From Symbiodinium natans (Eukaryota; Sar; Dinophyceae; Suessiales; Symbiodiniaceae), in contig CAJNDS010002124.1 of the NCBI GenBank assembly GCA_905221605.1, positions 248,496 through 312,495 of the forward strand: 64,000 bases of DNA, given 5' to 3'. Positions 1-10,146 of the stretch are shown here, piece after piece. Made by a program: the position numbers and the translations under genes. The notes under the pieces were generated by a model. That model saw nothing but the letters and a program-made list of their open reading frames with translations, ran no database searches and was not told where the DNA came from. Position 1 is the stretch's first letter. The number at the start of each line of letters is the position of its first letter.

Positions 1-58
1 CGGTTTAGGGTTTAGGGTTTCGGGCCCCCTAAACTCCTGAACCGACACGCCCTTTGAG

Positions 59-3000
59 GCAACAACCACGTGAATCAGCTCATCATGACGCAGTTTGACT
101 GGAGTGACACGGACGGCCGGTTGAGCTTGACTTGCGAGCAAGTCCAACGTACAGGGTTTTAGGGTTTCGGGTTTAGGGTTTAGGGTTTAGGCTCATGAAG
201 GGCTTCAGGGTTTAGGGTTTAGGATTTTGGGTGTTGGTTTTAGGTTCTCTGGGGGTTTTGGGGGTGTACTTGCAGGGCTCAAGGAACTTCGTGATCAAGT
301 TATAAGTAGTTAGGGCTACAGGTACCCTAAGTTGGTGTTATCTGAATTTCCCTGGATACCCCGACCTACTCACTCAATTCCCTGAGCCGTCGGATGAGGT
401 TGGTAAGCACTCGGAACACCTACCCTAAACCCTGAAACCCCATAAGTCCCCCCACCCTTCGCCACCCCGAAACCTTGATCCTAAACCCTAAACCCTAAAA
501 ACCCTAAAAACCCTAAAAACCCTAAAAACCCTAAAAACCCTAAAAACCCTAAACCCTAAACCCTAAACCCTAAACCCTAAACCCTAAACCTTGATTAGGC
601 CCAAAACCCATGGCCATGAAGTGCACGTCCCAAAACCTCGCCCAAAAACTAGCCCGAAACCTGCAGCTCGCAAAAGTCCGCAACCCCCTCAAGAAAACTT
701 TAAACCCTAAATAAACCCTAAACCATAAACCCTACACCCTAAACCCCAAACCCTAAACCCTAAACCTGAAGCCCTAAACCCTAAACCCTAAGCCCCAAAC
801 CCTAAACCCTCAAGACAAAATACATAGAAATTGTATGTGGTATCATTCTGAAGTTCCCAAGGTATTGGTCTAAACAGCTGACAGGCCGAGTTTAAGTATA
901 TTATTCCAAAACACACATCTGGGAGGCCAAATGCTCAATTTGCTTAAATCTCTCGGGGCTTCTCCCCCCCCCCCAGACCCCCCTCCCGCTCAGCTCCTTT
1001 CCTCCCGGCCGCCGCCCTCCTCCCAGCTTCCTCTCCACCCCTTCGTCCCCCTCGCCTTCCCCCCCAATCCTCCCAAAATAATTCTAATACTAGGTTCAGA
1101 AACAAACGTTTCGCGCAAAACGTTTCGCTCAAAGCTTTCGCTCAAAACTTTTTGGGACCCAAACCCTATACAATTTGAATAAACCCTAGACCCTAGACCC
1201 TAAACCCCAAACCCTAAACCATAAACCCTAGTGCAGCCCTCACAGGACATCCTGGGGTACTATATCTCTTTCCTCAAGTCCCTGGCGCTCCGGCTGAACT
1301 TCGAGCGCCTCGCCTGGGCCATGAGGTTGGTTGGTTTCTGCTGTTTTTTGGGGTTTACGGTGTGGGGTTTAGGGCTTCGGGCTTTCCAGGTGTAGGGTTT
1401 AGGGTTTAGCGTTTAGGTTTTAGGGTTTAGGGTTTAGAGATTAGGTAGAGTTTTAAGGTTTAGGGTCTCGGTTTCAGTTGGGGTTTAGGGTTTTGTGGTC
1501 ACGAACTGCGGGGTTGGGGTTAGGGGCATAGGACTATTTGGTGGTTTGCGAAATTGGGGGGGGGGGGGGGGGGGGGGGGTGGGGGGGGGGTTAGTGTCCT
1601 TATTACAAGGGGATCCTACTACTTGGGGCTCTATTGGGGGTCCCTTATTCTCGTAAACCCCCATTTGAGGACCATCAAGTTCTTCTTCAACGAGCACTCC
1701 CAGCAGTTTCCGCTCTACACCGAGGCGATCCGGTTCTTCGGCCACCAGGACGCGAAGGTCTCAAAACCTGAGCCGAGGTAGTTGCGGATACGATCTGATC
1801 CCCCAATAAGGGTTTAGGGTTTAGGGTTTAGGGTTTACGGGAAAAAGGGGCAAGCTAAGAAACATGAGTCCCGCTCCCTAGCAGCCAGCCTCGGCCCCGC
1901 AAAAGCCTAGGTTCCGCACTCGTAGACCCAACAACCCTAAACCCTAAACCCTAAACCCTAGACCCTAGACCCTAAACCCTAAACCCTAAACCCTAAACCC
2001 TGAACCCTAAACCCTAAACCCTAAAGGTTCCGCACTTCTAGACCCAACAACCCAAAGCCCGACAACCCGTCACATCTGAACCCCGGACCCTGGGCCGCAA
2101 CATAATTGACTGCCAAACCCAAGCCCTTAAACCCTAAACCCTAAACCCTAAACCCTAAACCCTAAACCCTAAACCCTAAACCCTAAACCCTAAACCCTAA
2201 ACCCTAAACCCTAAACCCAAAACCCTAAACCCTAAACCCTAAACCCTAAACCCTAAACCCTAAACCCTAAACCCTAAACCCAAAACACTAAACCCTAAAC
2301 CCTAAACCCTAAACCCTAAACCCTAAACCCTAAACCCCAAACCCTAAACCCTAAAGAAGCTTCGGAGGACCCCATGGTCCGCACGGCGGTTCGAAACCTG
2401 ACACTGCAAGTGCCTTCCGGCTGCGGTTTGCAAGCAAACCTTGCGATTTCCCCCTTATACTAACAGTCCTTAACAGGGAGTTTAGGGTTTAGGGTTTAGG
2501 GTTTAGGGTTTAGGGTTTAATGTTTAAAGGGTTTAGGGTTTAGGGTTTAGGGGAATATAATTGGGGGGGGGGGGGGGGTACCATAATCCCAAGTAAGGAT
2601 TGTTAGCATAAGGGGGAACATCACAGAGCAAACCCCCAAAAAAAACTACGCCCTAAAAATTCCGAACCCCAAACTCAAGGTTTAGGGTTTAGGGCCCAGC
2701 GTTTAGGGTTTCGGGTTTAGGTGTAGAGTTTAGGGTTTAGGTTTTTTTTTTTTGGGGTTTAGGGTCCGAACCCGACACCCTGAGCACTAAAGCCTAAGCA
2801 ACGCCCTAAACAACCCTACGTAAGCCCTGAACCCTAAACCCCTAAACCCTAAGCCAAAATCCTGAAGCCCAAGCCCCAAAGCCTCGGACCTGAGGTACAG
2901 GGTGGACGACGCGGCCATGCGTGCGTTTATCTTGGATCGATCACAGGCCTACTTCGTGCCTGGGCCAGAGAACGTTAAGGGGTCTAATCAGGGACCCCCC

Positions 3001-3745
3001 AGGAGGGACCTTTAGTCTTATTCCCCAATATAACCCCTTTAGGGTTTAGGGTTTAGGGTTTAGGGTTTAGGGTTTAGGGTTAAGGGTTAAGGGTTAAGGG
3101 TTAAGGGTTTAGGGGACCCTTAGTCTAATTCCCCAATATGCTAGGATGCCCAGTAGTACCCTTATTCCCTTTTTTGGGGATTTAGGTTCCCTTATAAACC
3201 CCTTTAAGCAAAAAAGGGCACCCTTTTTAAGCCTAGGTTACTGGGCAGCCTAGTATAACCCCTTTAGGGTTTAGGGTTTAGGGTTAAGGGTTTAGGGTTT
3301 AGGGTTTCGGGTTTCGGGTTTAGGGTACCTCATATCGTCCCTATATACCTAGTAGCGCATGAAGAACCCCTAAACAACCCCTAGGTTCCCTTAGAAGGGT
3401 CCCTCCTTTAGTCCCCCGAACCCTCAACTCCAACCTTGAACCCTGCAAGCCTCAAGATCCTAAACCCTCAACCCGAAACCCCTAAACCCCTAAACCCCTA
3501 AACCCCTAAACCCCTAAACCCTAAACCCTAAACCCTAAACCCTAAACCCTAAACCCTAAACCCGAAACCCTAAACCCCTAAACCCCTAAACCCTAAACCC
3601 CTAACCCCTAAACCCTAAACCCTAAACCCTAAACCCTAAACCCTAAACCCTAAACCCTAAACCCTAAACCCTAAACCCTAAACCCTAAACCCTAAACCCT
3701 AAGGAGCAGCTGGCGGGCCACCTCCGCAGCCTCTGGGCCCGGCTC
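59..3745 (+). CDS. FPL-domain (CLEC16A/gop-1/TT9-like) protein, six exons, partial
   Basis: Deduced exons are 59-105, 1246-1304, 1670-1748, 2368-2411, 2895-2967 and 3704-3745. They join in one frame; all acceptors are AG|G and donors are GA or GC. The spliced product contains NNHVNQLIMTQFDWSD, YYISFLKSLALRLN, FFNEHSQQFPLYTEAIRFF and GHQDPMVRTAVRN, then VYRVDDAAM. This order matches the N-terminal FPL domain of CLEC16A and plant TT9, including the FPLY motif that names the domain. Members of this family act in endosomal/vacuolar trafficking and mitophagy; that role here is inferred from the family. The 5' end lies outside the window. Introns carry TTTAGGG/CCCTAAA arrays and a nested TIR element. 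The last exon, EQLAGHLRSLWARL, is the weakest match, and its donor at 3746 is an inference. Confidence 0.72.
481..597 (-). repeat. Telomere-type array (CCCTAAA, with CCCTAAAAA variants)
   Basis: The block begins with CCCTAAAAA 9-mers and continues with perfect CCCTAAA heptamers. It lies in the first intron seen of the FPL-domain gene. Confidence 0.9.
1590..1669. repeat. Dispersed element, family C
   Basis: It contains ATCCTACTACTTGGGGCTCT, then GGGTCCCTTATTCTCGTAAA. Related blocks occur near 4790-4880 (partly reverse), 31137-31215 and 32340-32455. Here it forms the 3' part of the intron before the exon at 1670. Confidence 0.4.
2127..2355 (-). repeat. Telomere-type array, CCCTAAA
   Basis: About 230 bp of almost perfect heptamers, with rare CCCAAAA and CCCCAAA variants. 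It ends just upstream of the acceptor of the exon at 2368. Confidence 0.9.
3001..3407. mobile_element. TIR element, family E, containing TTTAGGG array and a nested element
   Basis: The ends are AGGAGGGACC and GGGTCCCTCCT, an inverted repeat of 10-11 bp. Internal landmarks are TTTAGTCTTATTCCCCAATA near the left end and GGTTCCCTTAGAAGG near the right. A TTTAGGG/TTAAGGG array and a family B element (3141-3253) sit inside. It lies in an intron of the FPL-domain gene. A second copy with the same ends is at 24951-25174. No coding capacity is seen, so it is non-autonomous. Confidence 0.55.
3141..3253. mobile_element. MITE-like family B element, about 113 bp, 15-bp TIRs
   Basis: The ends CTAGGATGCCCAGTA and TACTGGGCAGCCTAG are inverted repeats with one mismatch. 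The core holds TACCCTTATTCCC, a T/G run, GGTTCCCTTA, CCCCTTTAAGC and AAAAAGGGCACCC. A near-identical copy is at 13461-13576. Confidence 0.75.
3478..3703 (-). repeat. Telomere-type array, CCCTAAA and CCCCTAAA
   Basis: It mixes 7-mers and 8-mers. The last unit is CCCTAAG, which supplies the AAG acceptor for the exon at 3704. A one-base change in a heptamer thus provides a 3' splice site. Confidence 0.9.
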
Positions 3746-3783
3746 GACAGCGCGGAGGCGAGCTCCGCGCTGCGGCTCGGCTT

Positions 3784-4060
3784 GCGGTTTGGGGTTTGGG
3801 GTTTGGGGTTTAGGGTTTAGGGTTTGGGGTTTAGGGTTTGGGGTTTAGGGTTTAGGGTTTGGGCTTTGGGGTTTGGGGTTTAGGGTTTAGGGTTTAGGGT
3901 TTAGGGTTTGGGGTTTAGGGTTTAGGGTTTAGGGTTTGGGGTTTAGGGTTTGGGGTTTGGGGTTTGGGGTTTGGGGTTTAGGGTTTAGGGTTTGGGGTTT
4001 GGGGTTCAGGGTTTAGGGATTCGGGTTTAAGGTTTGGGGTGTAGGGTTTAGGGTTTAGGG
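3784..4060 (+). repeat. Telomere-type array, TTTAGGG/TTTGGGG
   Basis: About 280 bp in which TTTAGGG and TTTGGGG units alternate irregularly. Orientation is opposite to the array at 3478-3703, across a short coding island. Confidence 0.9.
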
Positions 4061-4973
4061 AAGTTGCTACATTTGGGAGCTTATATGGCTGAGGGCTCAG
4101 CGTCACAAGTACATGTCAGGGGGGGGTGACGTTTGGGGTTTTGTGTTCAGCGTTTGGGGGCTCAGAAATTTGGGTTTTTGGGCTGAACACCTCCAGTTGA
4201 GAAATTCGTGGGGCCATTGAGGGTGCATAAGTTTCAGGGTTCTAGGGGGCATTTCGGGGTTTAGGGCTGGATTCCAGGTTTGGGGTTTTACTTCCCGCGC
4301 TATGTATTCCACAGTGTGACTGGCGCTATTTAGGGGCTTACAAAAATAAGGGCACCCGCCCCCAGAGAAACCCACCCTAAAATTCGTAAAGTAGTCTTTC
4401 AGCCAAGGCACGTGTACGAAATATTGCGAAAACTGTGGCATGGGCGACGAATTTTCGGGTAGGGGAGCAAGACTTGGGATGGGAAGTGCAAGAAACATGT
4501 GCACAAAGAGGGTCTCTGCGCAGGACCCCTTTTGTTGTCTCTTCTCGCCCCGTGAGAGTCAGGAAATGGGCCAGCGAGTGACTTCTGCCGCTGCAGCCCA
4601 CTGTGCTTCTTCGAGAAGCCAGTGGTGCATGGATGCTCTGGCCACCCGCAGGGCATGGATGCTCTGGTAACACGGACGTAATCATCGTGCGGGCATGGAG
4701 GCTCTGGCCACTCGCAAGCGCTGGAAACACGGAAAGCCGTCACATGCAGAAGCGATACTGGCATAGACGGTGGGTTTTTCTGGGGGCGGGTACCAAAAAT
4801 AAGGGACCCCGAATATAGACCCCCAAATTGTAGGATTCCCTTATACAATAAGGAGCCCCAAGAAGGTACCCTTCATTTCTTACACACACACACACACCAT
4901 ATCTCTGCAGCTTTGTGTGAAGGGAAAGCGTTCTCGAGGGGGTGGTGGCTGTAGTTCAATTTTCAGAGCCGCC

Positions 4974-6750
4974 ATGGCGACTGGCTTGTCTGCAGTTAAA
5001 CTGGAGAAGGCCATTATGAACCTCGAGGCGCGATTGCGCGAGGAGTTCCGACAGGACCTCGCGCGCCAGGTGTCAAAGCAGATGCAGCCCTATGTCCAGC
5101 AGATGAAACTTCTCACGTCCCAAGTCAAGGGGCTTGCCGGAGATTTGGCGCAGTCCAAGTCGATGCCTTGTCACAACATGGAGCTTGAGCGTGCGGCCGA
5201 TGAGGCCGACGGGCAAGGATTTGTTCAAGTCGACATCGACAAGTGGATGCAGGGCCAGGCCCATGTGGACCTGGGTCAGGCGCAGCCGATCGTTTCAATC
5301 GGACTTGGTGACCTGTTCTCTGCAGAGAAAGGTGCTTCCCAGTCCGTCGGACCGGAGGCGGGTGGGGCCGGTGGAGTGCACGAGGTGGTGCGCGAGGTGG
5401 CGCGGGCCGCCATGGAGCATCATCAGGCGACCCTGGAGAAGTTGGAGATGCTTGAGGAGGGCGGGAAGCCGGGCGGAGAGAAGTATCTCAAAGAGAGCTC
5501 CCAGGCCTCTTTGATGGACGATGTCGTGGAGGAGCCCGTGGCTTTCCTCGAGACGGCCTGGAACCTGGTCCTTGTCTTGGGCCACACCGACTGTGGCTTG
5601 CTGGACCTGGCGATCGCCTGCTTTCTCTGGCTCGCCAGCGGTTTGATGCAAATCTCCTTCTTCGTCATCCTTCTCTCGGAAGCTTAGGTAGTAGAGTAGG
5701 TAAACCTCTAACCTTTTTGGGGGTATTCGAAGCCCTATACAATCCCAAAGCTTCACCTTTTCATTCCCTCAGGTTACTGGACAACCAAGGAAGATTTTCT
5801 TGGAGAGCCCTTTGGGAAACAGGTGGAGGTGGCGAAAGCATGGCGCGAGTCCATCGCGCACGACTTCAAGCACATGGACCTTGGTGACGAGAGCCTCGTG
5901 TCCCGCGTGTGCCGCGCCGACCGCACGCTGATTCTGTCGACCCCACAGATGCTTGGCGGGTTCAAAGCCCCTAAGCCCTAAATCCTTAAACCCTAAACCC
6001 TAAACCCTAAATCCTAAAACCCTAAACCCTAAACCCTAAGCCCTAAACCCTAAACCCTAAACCCTAAACCCTAAACCCTAAACCCTAAGCCCTAAACCCT
6101 AAACCCTAAACCCTAAGGATGCAGATGCTGGACCAGATCAATGCCTTCATCGGCCTGGGCACCGCCGATTTCGAGGCGCCCTACTTCCAACCAGGCGTTC
6201 TCCTCTGCATGATGTGCATCCTGCTTTGGTGCTTGTACCCTTGAATTACTTGGAAAGTATTTTTTTGGGGGGTAGTCTTTGGCTACGAAAATCCCGAAGG
6301 AACAGCCAGAATGTTTTTTTTTCGCTAGGGTGCCAAAGGGGTACTTGGAAATACTTTTATATGTTTGGGTTACTACAATCCCCAAGGAACAGCACAATTG
6401 TAGTTTTTTGCAAGGGTGCCCCAAGTTCGGTATAGCTAAACCCTAAACCCTAAACCCTAAACCCTAAACCCTAAACCCTAAACCCTAAACCCTAAACCCT
6501 AAACCCTAAACCCTAAGCCCTAAACCCTAAACCCTAAACCCTAAACCCTAAACCCTAAAGCCTAAACCCTAAAGCATAGGTACCTCCTCAACGAGTTCCG
6601 ACTCGTGGTCTTCTCCCTGGAGGCCGTCTCCCAACTCCCCCGGGGGCCTCGCACCTTGTGGCGAAGGCGCGGAAGCTTCCAGACGATCCTCGGTCGGCTG
6701 TTGGGAGATTCTATCCATTTTTCCTTAAAATTGTGTTTATAAGGGACACG

Positions 6751-6786
<36 letters not shown>

Positions 6787-9700
6787 ATATTTATATATGT
6801 ATATATGTATCTATATATATAAATACCATATGTATGTATACACATATGTATATATATATATATATATATATACAATTTTTTCAATGGGTCTTAAAGGCCA
6901 ACCCAGGATCTCCTATGGCCGCTTTGCCGTCTACTGCCTCATGCGCCTGTCGCGCTTCTTCATCGCCGTGGGCCTCCTCTACGCGGGCGTGCAGTGGCTG
7001 GCCGGCACGATCTCCATCACCGAGCCTTAGTAGCTGAAGGGTTTAGGGTTTAGGGTTTAGGGTTCAGGGTGTAGGATTTCTTAGTAGCTGAATGAGTGCA
7101 CTTTACACGTTCTTTTGGGATACGATCATTTTCCTTAGAACGCAAAGAGCTAAGGAGCTCATCCTGAATGCGGTGGCCTTGTCCGCCGTCTTGCAGATCG
7201 ACGAGATGGTCTTCGCGGCGCTGATGCCGAAGAAGATCCAGATCTGCATCCAAGACCTAGAGGCCATTAAGGTGCGGTACAGCAAAGGGCGAAGTCAGAC
7301 GGAGTCCCTCATCCTCGTCGTGGCGATTTCGCTTCTCATGCTGTGGCCGTGGACACACAATGTAGGGCCACTGAGCTGGGACATGATTGAAGTCAAACGC
7401 CAGTACTGTGGGGGCACTCAGAACTTCGTGGTGGCGGACAATCAAGTCCAGGGGATCACGGTGGGACTGGTGACCTCGGATTATGCCTCCGCCCAAAGCG
7501 ACCACCACCTCAACCAGACTTCCCTCATCCGCTTCGCAGTGAGCCGGCACATTTGGCAGGAGCCACTCGGAACTTCGAACTACATCCGATTCGGCAAGGA
7601 TCGATCCGACTTTGTGACTGCCAGAGACATGACGATGTATACACGCAACTTCCATGACAGCCTCTGCATTGACTTTGACGAGATCTTTCTGGGCAATGCT
7701 ACCCATGAGCTTCAGGAGTTCTACCGCCCATACTTCTACTCGGCCAGCTTCGGATCAGGACTCCTGGACCCAGAGTAAACCCTTATCCACTTTTTTTTTT
7801 TTTTTTTGGGGGGGGGGGGGTCGGTTTAGGTTCCCTTTTTAAGCTCTTTAGCCCAAAGAGGGCGCCCGGTTTTACTCCTAGGTAGCTCTTGAGCCTAGGA
7901 TTTCCAGATGGGGCCAGCTGCGCGGAGATGGCGCACCTCTGCCACTCCCTCGTCCCCGAGGGGCGCCTCGTGCGGCACGTGTGCCCACGCACGTGCGGAT
8001 GCCACCAGCAGCTAGCCCAGTGGTCCCCTATTTTCTCTTTTTTTGGGGTTCAGGGTTCCCTTAGAAAGTAACCAACCCCCCCAAAAAGAAAGGGTGCCCT
8101 CGTTATGGTAGCCATAAACCCTAAAGCCTAAACCCTAAACCCCAAACCCCAAACCTCAAACCCCAAACCCCAAACCCCAAACCCCAAACCCTAAACCCTA
8201 AACCCTAAACTGAACCCTGAATATGGTTACTGGGCTACCAAGGCAGCACGCAAATCCGACGCTGAAGGTTCTGGGTGAGGGATGCTCGAAGACTTGCTTC
8301 TCTGAGCAACTAGGCAGGCCCTCGTGATCTCTTCTATTTTCCCTTACTTAGGGACTAGGGTTTAGGGTTTAGGGTTTAGGGCTTAGGGTTGAGGGTTTAG
8401 GGTTTAGGGTATCAGGGCCTTCCGAGGCAAGACACCGCGATGCGCTTTACGGCCTGCAAGGACGTGGACCTGGAAGCTTGGTCGCCCAGTGGTACCCTTT
8501 ACCCTTCTTTTTTTGGATTATAGGTTTAGGGTTTAGGGTTTAGGGTTTAGGGTTTAGGGGTTAGGGGTTCCCTTATGAAGTAGCCAACCCCAAAAAGGGT
8601 GCCCTTCTCAAAATAGGGTTACGGGGCTACTAAGGAAGAGACGCCCCACCTCCGGGAGGAATGGGAGGCGTTCTGGGACGCTTTGCAGAGCTTAAGTTAC
8701 TATAACAGGGTTATGGAAGGCGTTCTGGGGCACTTTGCAGGGCTTGAGTTACTATAACAGGGATCCTTTTAAAGCAAATGATGTAGTATCCTTACTTTGG
8801 TAGCTCACTTAACTAAGGCAACTAAGGTAGGACCTCGGCACATGTGTATTTCCCCTTCTTTGGCGTTCAAGAGGATCATATGTCTGAATATTACTCAGAG
8901 GGCTTTTCGAAGCGCCAACCTAGGACAGCTACATGCCGATGGTGGAGCAGAGGGTGGGAGTCAACTTCAGCAATCCCTCTTTGAGCTTCCTTCCGGAGTT
9001 CCTGGCCCACGTCAAGAACGTCGGTTGCCCGGGCCTAAGCTTGGTGCCTGGGCAGCCCTCGTTTTAGGGTTCAAGGTTCCCTTATACAGTAACCAACCCC
9101 AAAAACGGGTGCCCTTATTATAGTAGCCTTATAGTAGCCCTAAACCGTAAACCCTAAACCCTAAACCCTAAACCCCAAACCCCAAACCCCAAACCCCAAA
9201 CCCTAAGCCCCAAACCCTAAACCCTAAACCCTAAACCCTAAACCCTAAACCCTAAACCCTAAACCCTAAACCCTAAACCCTAAACCCTAAACCCTAAACC
9301 CCCCGAAAAGGTTACTCTGAGACGGCTAGCAGCTAGCAAGGTGCCCATGGACCCCGTCACACGCAGCCCGTGGTGTTCAGGCAGCTTGCTGTTCTACAGC
9401 CCCCTTGCGACTCCGGAGCTGAGTACACTTTACACTTTTTGGGATACCATAATCCCCTATAGAACCCTAGACCCTAGACCCTAGACCCTAGACCCTAGAC
9501 CCGAGACCCTAAACCCTAAACCCTAAACCCTAAACCCTAAACCCTAAACCGAACTCAGCAACTAAGGCGACCTGGTGCCCGCAGACCTGCGGCTGCCACA
9601 CCTCCGCCACGCTGCCGGAATGGTGCCCACGAAGCTGCGAGGGGTGCAAGGATACACTGGGGTTTAGGGTTTATGTTTAGGGTTTAGGGTTCAGGGTTTA

Positions 9701-9943
9701 GGGTTTAGGGTTTAGGGTTCAGGGTTCAGGGTTCAGGGTGCAAGGTTCAGGGTTTAGGGTTTAGGGTTTAGGGTTTAGGGGTGCAAGGATACAGCGATCT
9801 TCCCGGCCGACCTCCCTGTCAGTGACTGTGCACAAGCTCATCAACTGGGCTTTTGTGGGGTGTTTCCAGTGGAAGCCGCTGTGCTTTGCGCCGCCACCTG
9901 CGACGCTTGCTCAGCCCTGCACAACAACGGCACGATTGTGTGA
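4974..9943 (+). CDS. Multi-pass membrane protein with ShKT-like Cys-rich C-terminus, 14 exons
   Basis: Exons: 4974-5640, 5773-5947, 6118-6234, 6580-6684, 6907-7021, 7155-7752, 7899-8007, 8243-8312, 8416-8472, 8635-8676, 8924-9043, 9341-9406, 9567-9650, 9788-9943. They total 2,481 nt, that is 826 codons plus TGA, without an internal stop. The ATG sits in a strong context (GCCGCCATGG). Residues 1-200 are a charged, partly coiled-coil region. Hydrophobic segments follow: [45 protein letters not shown] and [16 protein letters not shown]. The large exon 7155-7752 begins [19 protein letters not shown], a motif I associate with large membrane-protein families of dinoflagellates. The C-terminal ~230 residues hold Cys clusters such as [22 protein letters not shown] and CAATCDAC, typical of ShKT-like domains, probably extracellular or lumenal. 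Substrate and function are unknown. The exon 8243-8312 donor (GG) is the least certain junction. Confidence 0.8.
8008..8242 (+). mobile_element. Introner-like intron, family B, with CCCTAAA array inside
   Basis: The intron between exons 7 and 8 of the membrane-protein gene begins GCAGCTAGCCCAGTGGT and ends GGTTACTGGGCTACCAAG. Its ends are complementary (AGCCCAGT against ACTGGGCT). The next exon also begins GCAGC, so the intron is flanked by a 5-bp direct repeat. The core motif is a T-rich run, GGTTCCCTTA, then AAAGGGTGCCC. A run of CCCTAAA and CCCCAAA units fills its right half. Related introns are at 8473-8634 and 9044-9340. Confidence 0.55.
8473..8634 (+). mobile_element. Introner-like intron, family B, with TTTAGGG array inside
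   Basis: It begins GAAGCTTGGTCGCCCAGTGG and ends GGTTACGGGGCTACTAAG, with the same GGTTCCCTTA and AAAGGGTGCCC core as the copy at 8008-8242. A TTTAGGG array replaces the left-centre. The following exon starts GAAG, matching the first four intron bases. Splicing joins KDVDLE to [14 protein letters not shown] in frame. Confidence 0.55.
8661..8764 (+). repeat. Tandem duplication (unit about 52 bp) across an exon-intron junction
   Basis: Two imperfect copies, 8661-8712 and 8713-8764, each carry GGCGTTCTGGG, a CTTTGCAG segment and AGTTACTATAACAGGG. The first copy holds the end of exon 10 and the donor GAC. The second lies inside the intron and duplicates the donor region in slightly changed form. 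Confidence 0.7.
9044..9340 (+). mobile_element. Introner-like intron, family B, with long CCCTAAA array
   Basis: It starts GTGCCTGGGCAGCCCTCG, carries GGTTCCCTTATACAGTAACC and AAACGGGTGCCC, then about 170 bp of CCCTAAA/CCCCAAA units, and ends GCTAGCAAG. The next exon starts GTGCC, identical to the first five intron bases. Splicing joins NVGCPGLSL to [12 protein letters not shown] in frame. Confidence 0.5.
9651..9787 (+). other. Intron made of TTTAGGG repeats between 16-bp exonic direct repeats
   Basis: The last intron of the ShKT-tail gene starts GATACACTGG and then consists almost entirely of TTTAGGG and close variants (TTCAGGG). It ends GTGCAAG. The sequence GGGGTGCAAGGATACA occurs at both ends (9641-9656 and 9778-9793). 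Removing one copy plus the array restores the frame [13 protein letters not shown] exactly. The donor is GA and the acceptor AG|G. I see no other unique sequence inside the intron. Confidence 0.7.
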
Positions 9944-10146
9944 GAGGCTAAACCCTAAACCCTAAACCCTAAACCCTAAACCCTAAACCCTAAACCCTAA
10001 ACCCTAAACCCTAAACCCTAAACCCTAAACCCTAAACCCTAAACCCTAAAGCCTAAACCCTAAACCCTAAACCCTAAACCCTAAACCCTAAACCCTAAAC
10101 CCTAAACCCTAAACCCCAAACCCTAAACCCCAAACCCTAAACCCTA

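Noticed and set aside
61-150. EF-hand-like DWSDTDGRLSL in the first island
   Set aside because: The GAC donor at 106 and the next exon restore the FPL-family sequence FDWSD-ILGYYISFLK, so the DTDG part is intronic.
1-600. True chromos/telomere end
   Set aside because: Arrays occur across the whole window in both orientations and lie between coding exons, so the repeats are interstitial.
1554-1781. Gly-run open frame starting in the poly-G tract
   Set aside because: Only its end (1670-1748) is coding, as an FPL exon; the start is a G homopolymer.
5641-5687. Hydrophobic tail [15 protein letters not shown] with stop as the end of the first membrane-gene exon
   Set aside because: A GT donor at 5641 splices in phase to 5773 and continues the protein through thirteen more exons, so this segment is read as intron.
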